A stretch of 64,000 nucleotides of DNA from Pantoea sp. alder81 (lineage in GTDB: Bacteria > Pseudomonadota > Gammaproteobacteria > Enterobacterales > Enterobacteriaceae): positions 1-64,000 of the forward strand of contig NZ_JAIUDA010000003.1 of the NCBI RefSeq assembly GCF_020179835.1, in the 5' to 3' direction. The notes under the pieces are model-generated. The model ran no database searches and was not told the origin of the DNA. It was given only the letters and a program-made list of their open reading frames with translations. Positions 29,767-39,565 of the stretch are shown here, one piece after another. Made by a program: the position numbers and the translations under genes. Each line of letters opens with the position of its first letter. Position 1 is the first letter of the stretch.

Positions 29767-31059
29767 ATGACCGCTTCATCCAGTAAAAAAACACAGATAG
29801 GCACACACGATCTGCATCCGGAAACGCAAATGCTTAACTACGGTTACGATCCGCGGCTGTCAGAAGGCGCGGTCAAACCGCCGGTGTTTCTCACCTCGAC
29901 CTTTGTGTTTAACAGTGCCGAAGAGGGACAAGATTTCTTTGATTTCGTCGCCGGGCGTAAACAGCCGCCAGAGGGGAAAAGCGGCGGGCTGGTCTATTCA
30001 CGCTTTAACCATCCTAATAGCGAGATTGTTGAAGATCGGCTGGCCATCTATGAACAGGCGGAAAGCGCCGCGCTGTTCTCATCTGGCATGTCGGCAATTG
30101 CCACCACTCTGCTGGCGTTTGCACGCCCCGGAGAGGTGATTCTGCACTCGCAGCCGCTGTATGGCGGCACTGAGACGCTGTTGAGCAAAACGCTGCACGA
30201 TTTAGAGATTAAAGCCGTGGGCTTTAGCGATGGCACCGATGAAGACAAGGTGTATGAAGCGGCTAAACTGGCGTGGCAGCGAGGTCGTGTGGCGCTGATT
30301 CTGATTGAGACGCCAGCCAATCCAACCAACAGCCTGGTGGATATTCAGTTGATGAAGCAGGTGGCGGACGTGATCACGCAGCAGCAAGGTTCGCGTCCGA
30401 TTCTCGCCTGCGACAACACGCTACTCGGCCCGCTGTTTCAACGCCCTTTGCAGCACGGTGCGGACTTGTCGCTTTACTCGCTCACCAAATATGTCGGCGG
30501 CCATTCGGATCTGATTGCGGGTGCCGTGCTGGGCAGTAAAGCGCTGGTGAGCAAGGTGCGTTCGCTGCGCAGTGCCATCGGTACTCAGCTTGATCCGCAC
30601 TCCAGCTGGATGATTGGCCGCTCGCTGGAAACGTTGTCATTGAGAATGGAGAAAGCCGCCAGCAATGCGGAAAAAGTCGCCGCGTTTTTGCGCGATAGCC
30701 CGCAGGTGGAAAAACTGCACTGGCTGCCCTATCTCGATGCCAACAGCTCGGCGGGAGAAACCTATCAACGGCAATGCAGCGGCGCAGGGTCCACCTTCTC
30801 GTTCGATATCAAAGGCGGCCAACCGGCCGCATTTCGTTTTCTCAATGCCCTGGGGCTATTCAAGCTCGCCGTGAGTCTCGGCGGCACCGAATCACTCGCC
30901 AGCCATCCAGGCAGCACCACCCATTCCGGCGTGCCGCAGGAGGTACGCCAGCGTATCGGCATTACCGATGCCACGGTACGTTTATCGATTGGTATTGAGC
31001 ATGCTGATGATTTGATTGAGGATATCCGGCTGGCACTGGAAGCGGCGCTGTCAACGTAG
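29767..31059 (+). CDS. PLP-dependent Cys/Met metabolism enzyme (cystathionine gamma-synthase class)
   Basis: Fold type I PLP enzyme of the Cys/Met metabolism family (gamma-synthases, gamma-lyases and sulfhydrylases). The 430-residue protein has the family landmarks [23 protein letters not shown], the Asp-containing ACDNTLLGP and the PLP lysine Lys241 in [11 protein letters not shown]. The C-terminus has [19 protein letters not shown] and [20 protein letters not shown] at 29767 has GGAG 8 bases upstream; a GTG 18 bases earlier is less likely. It sits alone where E. coli has gcd, so context does not choose between synthase and lyase. Confidence 0.88.
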   Translation: MTASSSKKTQIGTHDLHPETQMLNYGYDPRLSEGAVKPPVFLTSTFVFNSAEEGQDFFDFVAGRKQPPEGKSGGLVYSRFNHPNSEIVEDRLAIYEQAESAALFSSGMSAIATTLLAFARPGEVILHSQPLYGGTETLLSKTLHDLEIKAVGFSDGTDEDKVYEAAKLAWQRGRVALILIETPANPTNSLVDIQLMKQVADVITQQQGSRPILACDNTLLGPLFQRPLQHGADLSLYSLTKYVGGHSDLIAGAVLGSKALVSKVRSLRSAIGTQLDPHSSWMIGRSLETLSLRMEKAASNAEKVAAFLRDSPQVEKLHWLPYLDANSSAGETYQRQCSGAGSTFSFDIKGGQPAAFRFLNALGLFKLAVSLGGTESLASHPGSTTHSGVPQEVRQRIGITDATVRLSIGIEHADDLIEDIRLALEAALST

Positions 31060-31174
31060 AGAGTGCCGCCGAATCGACTGACTACAAAAGTGTTACCTAT
31101 GGGATCGGTTTGATCTGTTAACCCTGTGCCCAGTTGTACCTTCATGCGGCACCCTACACCCTCAGCGCCTGTAG

Positions 31175-31194
31175 GGTCGCCATTAATGGCGACC
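31175..31194. repeat. Palindromic repeat copy C (GGTCGCCATT/AATGGCGACC)
   Basis: Perfect 20-base palindrome preceded by GTAG, with a second partial GTCGCCAT at 31203-31210. It lies in the convergent gap between the PLP-enzyme gene and cueO and is related to the copies near 7106, 35170 and 45436. Confidence 0.85.
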
Positions 31195-31226
31195 GAGCGG
31201 AGTCGCCATCAGGTAAAAGAGAGCGA

Positions 31227-32849
31227 TTAACTGACCGTAAAGCCCAGCATCATGCCGGTATCTTCATGCTCCAGCAGATGGCAATGCGCCATGTAGGCGT
31301 TATCGGCATTGGCAACGTAGTTAAAGCGCACCAGCACTTCACTGCGCCAGCCGTTCACGCTGACCATGTCTTTCCAGCCTGCACGATGAGGCGCTGGCGG
31401 CTTGCCGTTTTCTGACAGAATGCGGAACTGGGTGCCATGGATGTGGAACGGATGCAGCATGGCATCGCCTTCACCGGAAATGGTCCATTTTTCCACTTTA
31501 CCGAGTTCGGCGTTAAACATCGGCTTGGTCATATTAAACGCCTGACCGTTGATTTTATTGCCGTTGTGGAAATCATAAGCCGCCGTTTTTGCGTGATCCA
31601 TCGGCATACTGCCATGGTCCATCTTCATGGCGCCGCCGCTCATGTCCATGTTGCCATGGTCCATCTGCATGGCCCCGCCTTTCGTATCCATGCTGCCGTG
31701 ATCCATTTTCATTCCGGCCATGGCTTTATGACCGTAGCGATCCATCAGCGCCTGCATGCCTTGTTGATCCAACTGCGGATCCATCATCAGCTGCAGCCAG
31801 CGGCTTTGCACGCCTTCCACTGACGGCAGCGGCGGCAGCTCCACCAGCTTATCCGGCATGGAACCGCTCGCCATCACGCGCAGCGGCAGAATTTGCACCA
31901 GCGGCAGCGGCTGATCAAAGGGTGCCAGCGTCATGCCCATCTGCGTTACAGGCAGCGTCACCATGTCGAAGGTTTTGCCGTCTGAGGTGTCAATCATCAC
32001 TTCGAAACGCTCGCCCGGCAGCAGCGGCAGGCTCTCCACTTTCACCGGTTCTGCCAGTAAACCGCCATCACTGGCAATCACGTACATTGGTCGCTTATCG
32101 CTGGTGGCGATATCCAGCGAACGGGCATTACAGCCGTTAAGCAGACGCAGGCGCAGCCAGCCGCGCGGCACCGCCTGTTGTGGATACTGCACGCCGTTGG
32201 TTAACATCATGTCACCAAACCAGCCCACCGCCGCGCGCATAATGTCGAGTTGATAATCGATTTTGGAACCGTCTTTGGTCAGCTGTTTATCCTGGAAAAT
32301 CAGCGGCACATCATCTTCGCCCCACTGCATCGGCAGACGCAATTTGCCGGAATCTTCGTCCTCCAGCAGTACTAATCCCGCCAGCCCCTGCGCCACCTGA
32401 TAGCCGGTTTTCCCGTGCAGATGTGGATGGAACCAGCAGGTGGCAGCCGGTTGATCGGGCGTAAAGGTCACCTGACGTGAGCCACCAGGTGCAATCATCG
32501 CCTGCGGCCCGCCATCGACATCGCCGGGGATTTCCAGCCCATGCCAGTGCAATGTCGTCGCTTCCGCCAGCCGATTATGGATATTCACTGTGACCGCTTT
32601 CTCGCGCGGCAGGCGCAGCGCCGGGCCGAGCAGGCTGCCGTTATAGCCCCATGTCGGGACGGATTTTCCGTTCCATTGGCTGGTGCCACTCATCGCGGTG
32701 AGCGTGTATTGTCCGCGTGCATCGGGCTGCAAAATAGAGGGAATCGGTAATAGCGGACGCGTAGCCGCCATAAGCGAACGGCTCCACAGTGGCAGAGCGC
32801 CTGCCGCGCTGAGTGCGGCAGTCAATTTTAGAAAATGACGACGTTGCAT
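31227..32849 (-). CDS. cueO: Multicopper oxidase CueO
   Basis: Periplasmic cuprous oxidase that protects against copper. The 540-residue protein (E. coli 516) has a Tat signal ([19 protein letters not shown]), copper-ligand motifs HWHG (101-104), HPHLHG (141-146), HPFHIHG (about 466-472) and [13 protein letters not shown] with Cys523. Residues 377-419 are a Met/His-rich insert built from a 14-residue repeat (MxMDHGxMDxxGGA). ATG at 32849 has AAGGATAAGCAT upstream; a longer frame has no support. A CueR-type promoter precedes it. Confidence 0.96.
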   Translation of the reverse strand: MQRRHFLKLTAALSAAGALPLWSRSLMAATRPLLPIPSILQPDARGQYTLTAMSGTSQWNGKSVPTWGYNGSLLGPALRLPREKAVTVNIHNRLAEATTLHWHGLEIPGDVDGGPQAMIAPGGSRQVTFTPDQPAATCWFHPHLHGKTGYQVAQGLAGLVLLEDEDSGKLRLPMQWGEDDVPLIFQDKQLTKDGSKIDYQLDIMRAAVGWFGDMMLTNGVQYPQQAVPRGWLRLRLLNGCNARSLDIATSDKRPMYVIASDGGLLAEPVKVESLPLLPGERFEVMIDTSDGKTFDMVTLPVTQMGMTLAPFDQPLPLVQILPLRVMASGSMPDKLVELPPLPSVEGVQSRWLQLMMDPQLDQQGMQALMDRYGHKAMAGMKMDHGSMDTKGGAMQMDHGNMDMSGGAMKMDHGSMPMDHAKTAAYDFHNGNKINGQAFNMTKPMFNAELGKVEKWTISGEGDAMLHPFHIHGTQFRILSENGKPPAPHRAGWKDMVSVNGWRSEVLVRFNYVANADNAYMAHCHLLEHEDTGMMLGFTVS

Positions 32850-32878
32850 ATGCTTATCCTTGTCGTGAATATGGGCAC

Positions 32879-32909
32879 AGCGTAAACCTTTACCCTGCAG
32901 GAGGGTCAA
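32879..32909 (-). promoter_or_regulatory. CueR-type promoter of cueO
   Basis: On the minus strand TTGACC (32904-32909), a 19-base spacer and TACGCT (32879-32884). The over-long 19-base spacer is the hallmark of MerR-family promoters, and an imperfect dyad ACCCTCC...GGTAAAGGT spans it, like the CueR sites of copA and cueO in E. coli. It implies Cu(I) induction. Confidence 0.7.
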
Positions 32910-33015
32910 GCCCTGAAACAGAATGCACTGATAAAAAGCGCGGGAATCGCCCGTTTGGGCAAATTTAGCGGAATCCCTGCAATAACTGTGCTAACGTCAA
33001 TTCATTGCCCCTTGT

Positions 33016-33030
33016 TGAGAATGATTATGA
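33016..33030. promoter_or_regulatory. Fur-box-like sequence over the yacC start codon
   Basis: TGAGAATGATTATGA matches the 7-1-7 Fur core TGATAAT-N-ATTATCA at 12 of 14 arm positions, a better match than the fhuA site in this window. It covers the yacC ATG at 33027, so it could block transcription or translation initiation, or be a chance match. Confidence 0.35.
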
Positions 33031-33374
33031 CGAAAAGCATCAAGATCCTGCTGCTGGCGGGACTCCTTGGCTTCTCCTCCACCAGTTTTGCCCTGAGTGA
33101 ATCCGAAGCGGAAGATTTGGCTGACCTCACGGCTGTGTTTGTCTATCTGAAGAACGATTGTGGCTATCAGGATCTGCCCGATGCGCAGATTCGCAAAGCA
33201 CTGGTGTTTTTTGCCCAGCAGAACCGCTGGGATCTGAGTAATTACAGCAACTACAACATGAAGTCGCTCGGCGAAGAGAGCTACAAAGATTTGAGCGGTA
33301 TCGCCATTACCAACGACAAGAAGTGTAAGTCGCTGGCGCGTGACTCATTAAGTCTGCTCGCTTACGTTAAATAG
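33027..33374 (+). CDS. yacC: YacC, PulS/OutS-like periplasmic protein
   Basis: Small exported protein related to type II secretion pilotins of the PulS/OutS class; its role outside secretion systems is unknown. With ATG at 33027 it has 115 residues, as in E. coli YacC. It has a signal peptide (about 1-20, ending SSTSFA, no lipobox) and a mature part starting LSESEAEDLADLTAVFVYLKN, with two cysteines (KNDCGYQ, KKCKSLA) likely paired. The frame is open 72 bases upstream without a good ribosome site. No secretin gene is nearby. Confidence 0.93.
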   Translation: MTKSIKILLLAGLLGFSSTSFALSESEAEDLADLTAVFVYLKNDCGYQDLPDAQIRKALVFFAQQNRWDLSNYSNYNMKSLGEESYKDLSGIAITNDKKCKSLARDSLSLLAYVK

Positions 33375-33480
33375 CCCGCCACACCGCTCTTCTGCTGAAG
33401 GTTTGACCGTGCAACCACGGTCATAATTCGCTATCCTTTTTTCCCTTTTCATGGCGATGACATTCGAGGAGAGCCCCATC

Positions 33481-34344
<864 letters not shown>

Positions 34345-34349
34345 CGAAA

Positions 34350-35159
34350 TTGCAAAAGCTGAAACTACATGGCTTCAATAATCTCACCAAAAGCCTGAGT
34401 TTTTGTATTTACGATATTTGCTACGCCAACAGCGAAGCCGAACGTGATGGCTATATCGCCTATATTGATGAGCAATACAACGCCAATCGCCTTACTGAAA
34501 TCCTGACCGAGACCTGTTCGATCATTGGTGCCAACGTGCTGAACATCGCGCGCCAGGATTATGAACCGCAAGGTGCCAGCGTCACTATTCTGGTCAGCGA
34601 AGAACCGATCAACCCGCAGGACATCGACAAATCTGAGCACCCAGGTCCGTTGCCCAACTCCGTGGTGGCGCATCTGGATAAGAGCCATATCTGCGTGCAT
34701 ACCTACCCGGAAAGTCATCCTGAAGGCGGATTGTGTACCTTCCGTGCCGATATTGAAGTCTCAACCTGTGGCGTCATTTCACCGCTGAAAGCACTTAACT
34801 ACCTGATCCACCAGTTAGAGTCGGACATCGTCACCCTTGATTATCGCGTGCGTGGTTTTACCCGTGACGTGAACGGCGTGAAGCACTTTATCGATCACGA
34901 AATCAATTCGGTGCAGAACTTTATGTCCGAGGATATGAAGGCGATGTACGACATGGTCGATGTGAACGTTTATCAGGAAAATATCTTTCACACCAAGATG
35001 ATGCTGAAGGAGTTTGACCTGAAGTATTACCTGTTCAATACCAAGCCAGAAGATCTGAGTCCGCAGGAGCACAAGCGTATTACTAACCTGCTGTGGAAGG
35101 AGATGCGCGAGATCTATTACGGCCGCAACATTCCGGCGACGGGATTGAAGCAGTTGTAG
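34350..35159 (+). CDS. speD: S-adenosylmethionine decarboxylase proenzyme, TTG start
   Basis: Pyruvoyl enzyme that supplies decarboxylated SAM to SpeE. From TTG at 34350 the protein has 269 residues (E. coli 264) and starts [18 protein letters not shown], parallel to E. coli [16 protein letters not shown] lies about 9 bases before the TTG. A GTG at 34341 lies inside that ribosome site and is less likely. Self-cleavage occurs at Lys111-Ser112 in [16 protein letters not shown]. The C-terminus ends [14 protein letters not shown]. Confidence 0.95.
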   Translation: MQKLKLHGFNNLTKSLSFCIYDICYANSEAERDGYIAYIDEQYNANRLTEILTETCSIIGANVLNIARQDYEPQGASVTILVSEEPINPQDIDKSEHPGPLPNSVVAHLDKSHICVHTYPESHPEGGLCTFRADIEVSTCGVISPLKALNYLIHQLESDIVTLDYRVRGFTRDVNGVKHFIDHEINSVQNFMSEDMKAMYDMVDVNVYQENIFHTKMMLKEFDLKYYLFNTKPEDLSPQEHKRITNLLWKEMREIYYGRNIPATGLKQL

Positions 35160-35169
35160 TGGGTTGTAG

Positions 35170-35189
35170 GGTCGCCATTGCTGGCGACC
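35170..35189. repeat. Palindromic repeat copy D (GGTCGCCA/TGGCGACC)
   Basis: 8-bp arms around TTGC, preceded by TTGTAG, 10 bases after the speD stop and 8 bases before the end of the convergent DeoR-type regulator gene. Confidence 0.8.
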
Positions 35190-35197
35190 TTCTTACA

Positions 35198-35959
35198 TCA
35201 AGCCGTTAACTCCAGCCCAATGCCACGCTCGCGTAACTCGCGGCACACCACCTCATCCAGACGCGCATCCGTCACTACATCGGTCAAACTATCAATCGGC
35301 GCGGCACAATACAGCGACCAGGAACCGTATTTACTGCTGTCAGCCAGCAGGATGCGGCGACGTGCATTCGCCAGCAGATCCATCTTCAATCCAGCTTTAT
35401 CTTCCGTCGGCGTGGTAATCCCGCGCTCGATACTCCATGAGTTACAGCTGACAAACGCGATATCGGGATTGATGCTCCGCAACAATCGACGACCATGTTC
35501 ACCAATGCAGGACTGGCTGGAGTCATCAATGCGGCCACCAATAATGGTGGTTTCAATCTGCTTGAATTCAGACAGGAACAGCGCGATGTGCAGATCGGCA
35601 GTGATCACCCGCAGCTTCAAATGCGTTAGCTGTCGTGCCAGTTCCAGCATGGTGGTGCCGGCATCCAGCACCACTGAGTCGCCTGACTGCACATAACTGG
35701 CGGCAAACTGCGCGATGGCCTGCTTCTCGGCCAGATTACGCTGCATCTTTTCCAGCGTGGTCGGCTGAGCAGGAATAAAGCGATTGAGCGTCACCCCGCC
35801 ATGGCTGCGGCTAATGACGCCTTCCTTGTCGAGCTTGATCAGATCGCGGCGGATCGTCGCCGGTGAAGCCGAGATCGCACTCACCAGCTGTTCTACAGTG
35901 ACCAGATTATGACTTTTCAAATAGTCCATAATCTGGTCGAGACGGCTTTGTCCCTTCAT
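35198..35959 (-). CDS. DeoR/GlpR-family transcriptional regulator of the sugar-acid genes
   Basis: The 253-residue protein has an N-terminal DeoR helix-turn-helix ([20 protein letters not shown]...[25 protein letters not shown], residues 6-57) and a C-terminal DeoRC sensor domain with [13 protein letters not shown] (phosphosugar-binding loop) and the later SSKYG. Family members sense phosphorylated sugars, which fits a kinase product in the same operon. It is the last gene of the operon, 6 bases after pdxA2. Palindromes at 38246-38275 are its likely operator. Confidence 0.92.
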   Translation of the reverse strand: MKGQSRLDQIMDYLKSHNLVTVEQLVSAISASPATIRRDLIKLDKEGVISRSHGGVTLNRFIPAQPTTLEKMQRNLAEKQAIAQFAASYVQSGDSVVLDAGTTMLELARQLTHLKLRVITADLHIALFLSEFKQIETTIIGGRIDDSSQSCIGEHGRRLLRSINPDIAFVSCNSWSIERGITTPTEDKAGLKMDLLANARRRILLADSSKYGSWSLYCAAPIDSLTDVVTDARLDEVVCRELRERGIGLELTA

Positions 35960-35965
35960 ATTTCC

Positions 35966-36946
35966 CTATGCTAGCTGCATCGCGAGTTTAATGGAGATCG
36001 CCATGCTCGCAGAGTTCGCTTTACCTGTCCAGGCGATATCAAACGCCGTACCGTGGTCCGCAGAAGTGCGGATAAACGGCAGGCCAGCGGTGATATTCAC
36101 GCCATCATAAAAGCCTAACAATTTCAGTGGGATGTGTCCCTGATCATGGTACATCGCCACCACCATATCGTACTGGCCTTGCTGGCACTGCAGGAACACG
36201 GTATCCGGCGGGCAAGGGCCATAAACATCAATGCCCTTCTCTTTCATCACTTTGATCGCCGGTGCCACGGTGGTGATCTCTTCGTCACCAAACAGGCCAT
36301 TTTCGCCCGCGTGCGGGTTCACCCCTGCAACGGCAATGCGCGGATGATCAAAACCAACCCGGCGCAGGAAGGTATCCGCCATGCCGATCACCGTCTGGAT
36401 GCGATCGCCATTGAGCGTGTCGAGGAACTTACGCAGCGCAATATGCGTCGTCACATGGATCACCTTCAGGTGATCGGTGTACAGCACCATGGCGTAGTTT
36501 TTGGTGTTAGTCAGCTGCGCCAGCAGTTCGGTATGCCCAGGATAAATATGTCCTGCCGAGTGCAGCGCTTCTTTATTGAGTGGAGCTGTCGCAATCGCAT
36601 GCACTTCACCGGCCAGTGCCAGTTCGGTGGCGCGCTTCACACAGCGCCAGGCCAAATCGCCCGCTTCTTTCTGCACTACGCCCGGTTTTAAGGCTTCAGG
36701 ATTCGCCAGCGGCTCATCGATCACATTGATGATGCCCGGTGCAAAATGCGCGTCTTTGACGTTGTCCAGTACGCGTAATTCAGCCTGCGGCGTAATGTTC
36801 AGCCCCATCACCCGACGCAGCGTGCTGGCACAGCCGATCACTACCGCCGGGATACCCGCCAGGTCGCCTTCCGCTAGCGCTTTGATGATGATCTCCGGGC
36901 TGATGCCTGCAGGATCGCCCATGGTCACCGCAATAATTTTATTCAC
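35966..36946 (-). CDS. pdxA2: PdxA2-type 4-phospho-sugar-acid dehydrogenase (D-threonate 4-phosphate dehydrogenase-like)
   Basis: NAD-dependent oxidative decarboxylase of the PdxA family. The 326-residue protein has VTMGDPAGISPEIIIKAL at the start, metal ligands His in AGHIYPGHTELLAQL, MYHDQGHIPLK and the late GTAFDIAWTGKA. In known pathways, PdxA2 paralogues beside a DUF1537 kinase oxidise D-threonate 4-phosphate to dihydroxyacetone phosphate and CO2. GTG at 36946 has GAGGAG 7 bases upstream and overlaps the kinase stop by 8 bases. A role in pyridoxine synthesis is less likely given this setting. Confidence 0.85.
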   Translation of the reverse strand: MNKIIAVTMGDPAGISPEIIIKALAEGDLAGIPAVVIGCASTLRRVMGLNITPQAELRVLDNVKDAHFAPGIINVIDEPLANPEALKPGVVQKEAGDLAWRCVKRATELALAGEVHAIATAPLNKEALHSAGHIYPGHTELLAQLTNTKNYAMVLYTDHLKVIHVTTHIALRKFLDTLNGDRIQTVIGMADTFLRRVGFDHPRIAVAGVNPHAGENGLFGDEEITTVAPAIKVMKEKGIDVYGPCPPDTVFLQCQQGQYDMVVAMYHDQGHIPLKLLGFYDGVNITAGLPFIRTSADHGTAFDIAWTGKANSASMAISIKLAMQLA

Positions 36947-38210
36947 TCGACTTCTCCTCAATGAAACGGATGGCTTCTACCAGGGTGTTTTCGTCTCCAA
37001 AGCCACCCGCTTTGGTCATCACCGGCAGGTGTAATTCGCTATTTAGCAGAACCCCGTGCGGCACACAGCCCGCCACCAGGCCCTGAATCTGGAAACCTTT
37101 GGCGCCGAGCGCCTGTGCGACAGCCATCGCCACGTCGCCGCCCGAAAGATACAAGCCGGCAGGCAAGACATGACGGCAAACACTGTGGGTCAATTGAGCG
37201 AGGAAGAGGCAGATGCGTTCTCCCAGTTCCTGACGTGACACCTGATGTTGCTGACACAGCTGTTCGATCTCATGGCGTTGTTCTGCATGCTGCGTGGTGC
37301 GCACCACGCAGTGCGCGCCGTCGCGTAACGCCTGTTGCATCGCCTGCTGCCACTCAGCGGCCTGCGGCCATGCGGGCTGAGCAAACAGCTGACAGATATC
37401 TATATCGATAATGCGAATGTCGCGCTGGGTCGCGAGGCGAGCGATCTGCTGCTGCGCGATGGCGCTCATTGAACCCACCACCGCCAGCACCGGCCTGGCA
37501 GGACGCGACGCCAGATATTCGCCCAGGGCATCACCTAATCCGGAAGCGCCCGCGAGTAGTGGTCGTGCGGGTAAACTCGCCGCCGCCGCCACGATCAGCG
37601 CAATGTCAGCATCCTGCTCGGCATCCAGCACCACTAAGCCCTGCTTACTGGCGAGCACCTGTGCCAGCTTGCCACTGCGCACCGTCGCCAAATCAAGGGT
37701 TTCACCTGTCAGATCGCTTTGCATGTGCAGACGGGTTAACACATGGCTGCTGGTCACCGGGGTTTTCGGGTCACTGGCAAATTCGGTATCCGTCAGACGC
37801 TGCTGGTTGATCCAGACTTCACCCTTACGCGTGATGCGGCCGAGTTTCGGCACGGCGGGCACCACCAGTGCTAATGATTTTCCGCTGGCGTGTAACGCGG
37901 CTTCTATCTCTGCACCGGGATTGCCGCGCAGCGTGGAATCAATCTTTTTAAACAGCCAGCCATCCTGGGCAATCGCCTGATGCTGCTGTAATGCTAGCGT
38001 TGTACGATGCGCTGCTTCTGCTGCGCTGACTGCACGGCTGTCGGTGCTGATCACCAGCACATCGGCGCTGCTGGCATCGTGGGCTGTACTGCTATCAAAC
38101 AGCACATGCACCTTTGCGCCTGCTCGCGCCAGTCCGCTACCGGCGTCGTTGGCACCGGTAAAATCATCCGCGATCACTAAGACGGGTGTTTTCCATGGCT
38201 GTGAAGTCAT
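36939..38210 (-). CDS. dtnK: Four-carbon acid sugar kinase (DUF1537 family, D-threonate kinase-like)
   Basis: Kinase that phosphorylates C4 sugar acids such as threonate or erythronate. The 423-residue protein has the N-terminal sugar-binding domain with VLVIADDFTGANDAGSGLA (about 11-29) and FKKIDSTLRGNPGAEI, and the C-terminal nucleotide-binding domain with YLSGGDVAMAVAQALG and a glycine-rich end KAGGFGDENTLVEAI. AGAGGAAAGAG precedes ATG. It is first in the leftward operon. The partner PdxA2 points to D-threonate; D-erythronate or L-threonate cannot be excluded. Confidence 0.87.
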   Translation of the reverse strand: MTSQPWKTPVLVIADDFTGANDAGSGLARAGAKVHVLFDSSTAHDASSADVLVISTDSRAVSAAEAAHRTTLALQQHQAIAQDGWLFKKIDSTLRGNPGAEIEAALHASGKSLALVVPAVPKLGRITRKGEVWINQQRLTDTEFASDPKTPVTSSHVLTRLHMQSDLTGETLDLATVRSGKLAQVLASKQGLVVLDAEQDADIALIVAAAASLPARPLLAGASGLGDALGEYLASRPARPVLAVVGSMSAIAQQQIARLATQRDIRIIDIDICQLFAQPAWPQAAEWQQAMQQALRDGAHCVVRTTQHAEQRHEIEQLCQQHQVSRQELGERICLFLAQLTHSVCRHVLPAGLYLSGGDVAMAVAQALGAKGFQIQGLVAGCVPHGVLLNSELHLPVMTKAGGFGDENTLVEAIRFIEEKSSE

Positions 38211-38245
38211 TCTCTTTCCTCTACCGGCAGCTCGCCGCGTTGAGA

Positions 38246-38275
38246 TTGATTATATTCAATCATGATTGATTATAT
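38246..38275. promoter_or_regulatory. Direct and inverted repeats, likely operator of the divergent sugar-acid operons
   Basis: TTGATTATAT occurs at 38246-38255 and again at 38266-38275 (20 bases, two helical turns). Between and over them lies the perfect 14-base palindrome TCAATCATGATTGA (38256-38269) and an ATTGA-N6-TCAAT dyad. The position between the two divergent start codons suits the DeoR-type regulator. Confidence 0.65.
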
Positions 38276-38290
38276 GTGAGCAAGATCAAA
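38275..38290. promoter_or_regulatory. CRP-binding site
   Basis: TGTGA-GCAAGA-TCAAA matches the CRP consensus TGTGA-N6-TCACA at 9 of 10 positions. It abuts the repeated operator and lies about 110 bases before the alcohol dehydrogenase gene, consistent with cAMP-dependent activation and carbon catabolite control. Confidence 0.7.
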
Positions 38291-38399
38291 TTATTTGAAA
38301 TCAATTTGTCCTATAAATTTAGGCACTGTAGTGACAGAACCCGCACTGAATGAGCAAAGTTAATCATTTAGTACGAAAAAACCGCGATAAGGGTATGAA

Positions 38400-39548
38400 A
38401 TGAATATCAACAGCACCGTGATCAGTGGCTTCCAGGCGCTAAATGACCTCAGCTATTTACTGCAGGGTAAAGAAAAAGCGCTTCTGGTCACCGACAAGAA
38501 TATCGAAGGCATTCCAGCGGTTCAGTCGCTGATCGCGCAGCTGAAGCAGCAGATCAGCAGTTTGAGCATTGTGAACAGCGTGCCGCCGGAGCCGAGCCAG
38601 CACGATGTCGCCGCCATTGTTGCTGCTTTACCGTCAACCGACATCGATCTGGTGATTGGCGTCGGCGGTGGCAGCGTGTTGGATGTCGCCAAACTGCTGT
38701 CGATTCTGTGCGTTGACGGCGCGCCGACACTGGATGCCCTGCTGGCCGGTGAGAAACCACTGACCCGCACCACGTCACTGTTGATCCCGACCACTGCCGG
38801 CACCGGCTCAGAAGCCACGCCAAACGCGATCCTGGCGATCCCAGAGAAAGAGACCAAAGTCGGCATCATTACCCCGGTGATGCTGCCTGATTATGTCGCA
38901 CTGGTGCCAGAGCTGACCACCAGCATGCCACCGCATATCGCCTCTTCCACCGGCATCGATGCACTGTGTCATCTGATCGAGTGCTTTACCGCCACCGTGT
39001 CCAATCCGGTGAGCGACAACTATGCGCTGATCGGCATGAAAAAGCTGTTTGCCAGCCTGGAGACCACCATCGCCGAACCGGGCAATCTGGAAGCGCGCCT
39101 GAATATGCTGTGGGCCTCTTATTACGGCGGCGCATCGATTGCCCACGCCGGTACCCATCTGGTGCATGCGATGTCTTATCCGCTGGGCGGCAAATATCAT
39201 CTGCCGCACGGCGTGGCGAACGCCATTCTGCTGGCACCCTGCATGCGCTTTGTGCGCCCCGCCGCCGTAAGCAAATTCGCGCAGGCCTACGATCTGCTGC
39301 CGGACGCCGATGCTTCGCTGGATGAAGAAGCGAAATCGCACGCGCTGGTGGAGTACTTCGCCGCACTGGTAAAACGTCTCAAACTGCCTGCCAGCCTGGA
39401 AGAACTGGGCATCGGCCCGGATCATCTGCCGTATCTGGTTGAAGCCGCGCTCGACGTGCAGCGACTGATGAAAAATGTACCGATGAAAGTGAGCGCCGAT
39501 GACGTACGAAACGTATACCTGACGCTGTTTCCGGCTTTGAATCACTAA
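38400..39548 (+). CDS. Iron-containing alcohol dehydrogenase
   Basis: NAD(P)-dependent metal alcohol dehydrogenase of the FucO/AdhE type. The 382-residue protein has the cofactor loop GVGGGSVLDVAKLL (about 95-108), PTTAGTGSEATPNA, and metal ligands in TGIDALCHLIECF (Asp, His), YPLGGKYHLPHGVANAILL (two His). AAGGG lies before the ATG. It is first in the rightward operon. It could reduce an aldehyde released by the aldolase encoded next, or oxidise a polyol; the direction is not visible from sequence. Confidence 0.9.
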   Translation: MNINSTVISGFQALNDLSYLLQGKEKALLVTDKNIEGIPAVQSLIAQLKQQISSLSIVNSVPPEPSQHDVAAIVAALPSTDIDLVIGVGGGSVLDVAKLLSILCVDGAPTLDALLAGEKPLTRTTSLLIPTTAGTGSEATPNAILAIPEKETKVGIITPVMLPDYVALVPELTTSMPPHIASSTGIDALCHLIECFTATVSNPVSDNYALIGMKKLFASLETTIAEPGNLEARLNMLWASYYGGASIAHAGTHLVHAMSYPLGGKYHLPHGVANAILLAPCMRFVRPAAVSKFAQAYDLLPDADASLDEEAKSHALVEYFAALVKRLKLPASLEELGIGPDHLPYLVEAALDVQRLMKNVPMKVSADDVRNVYLTLFPALNH

Positions 39549-39565
39549 GGATTAATGAGGGAATC

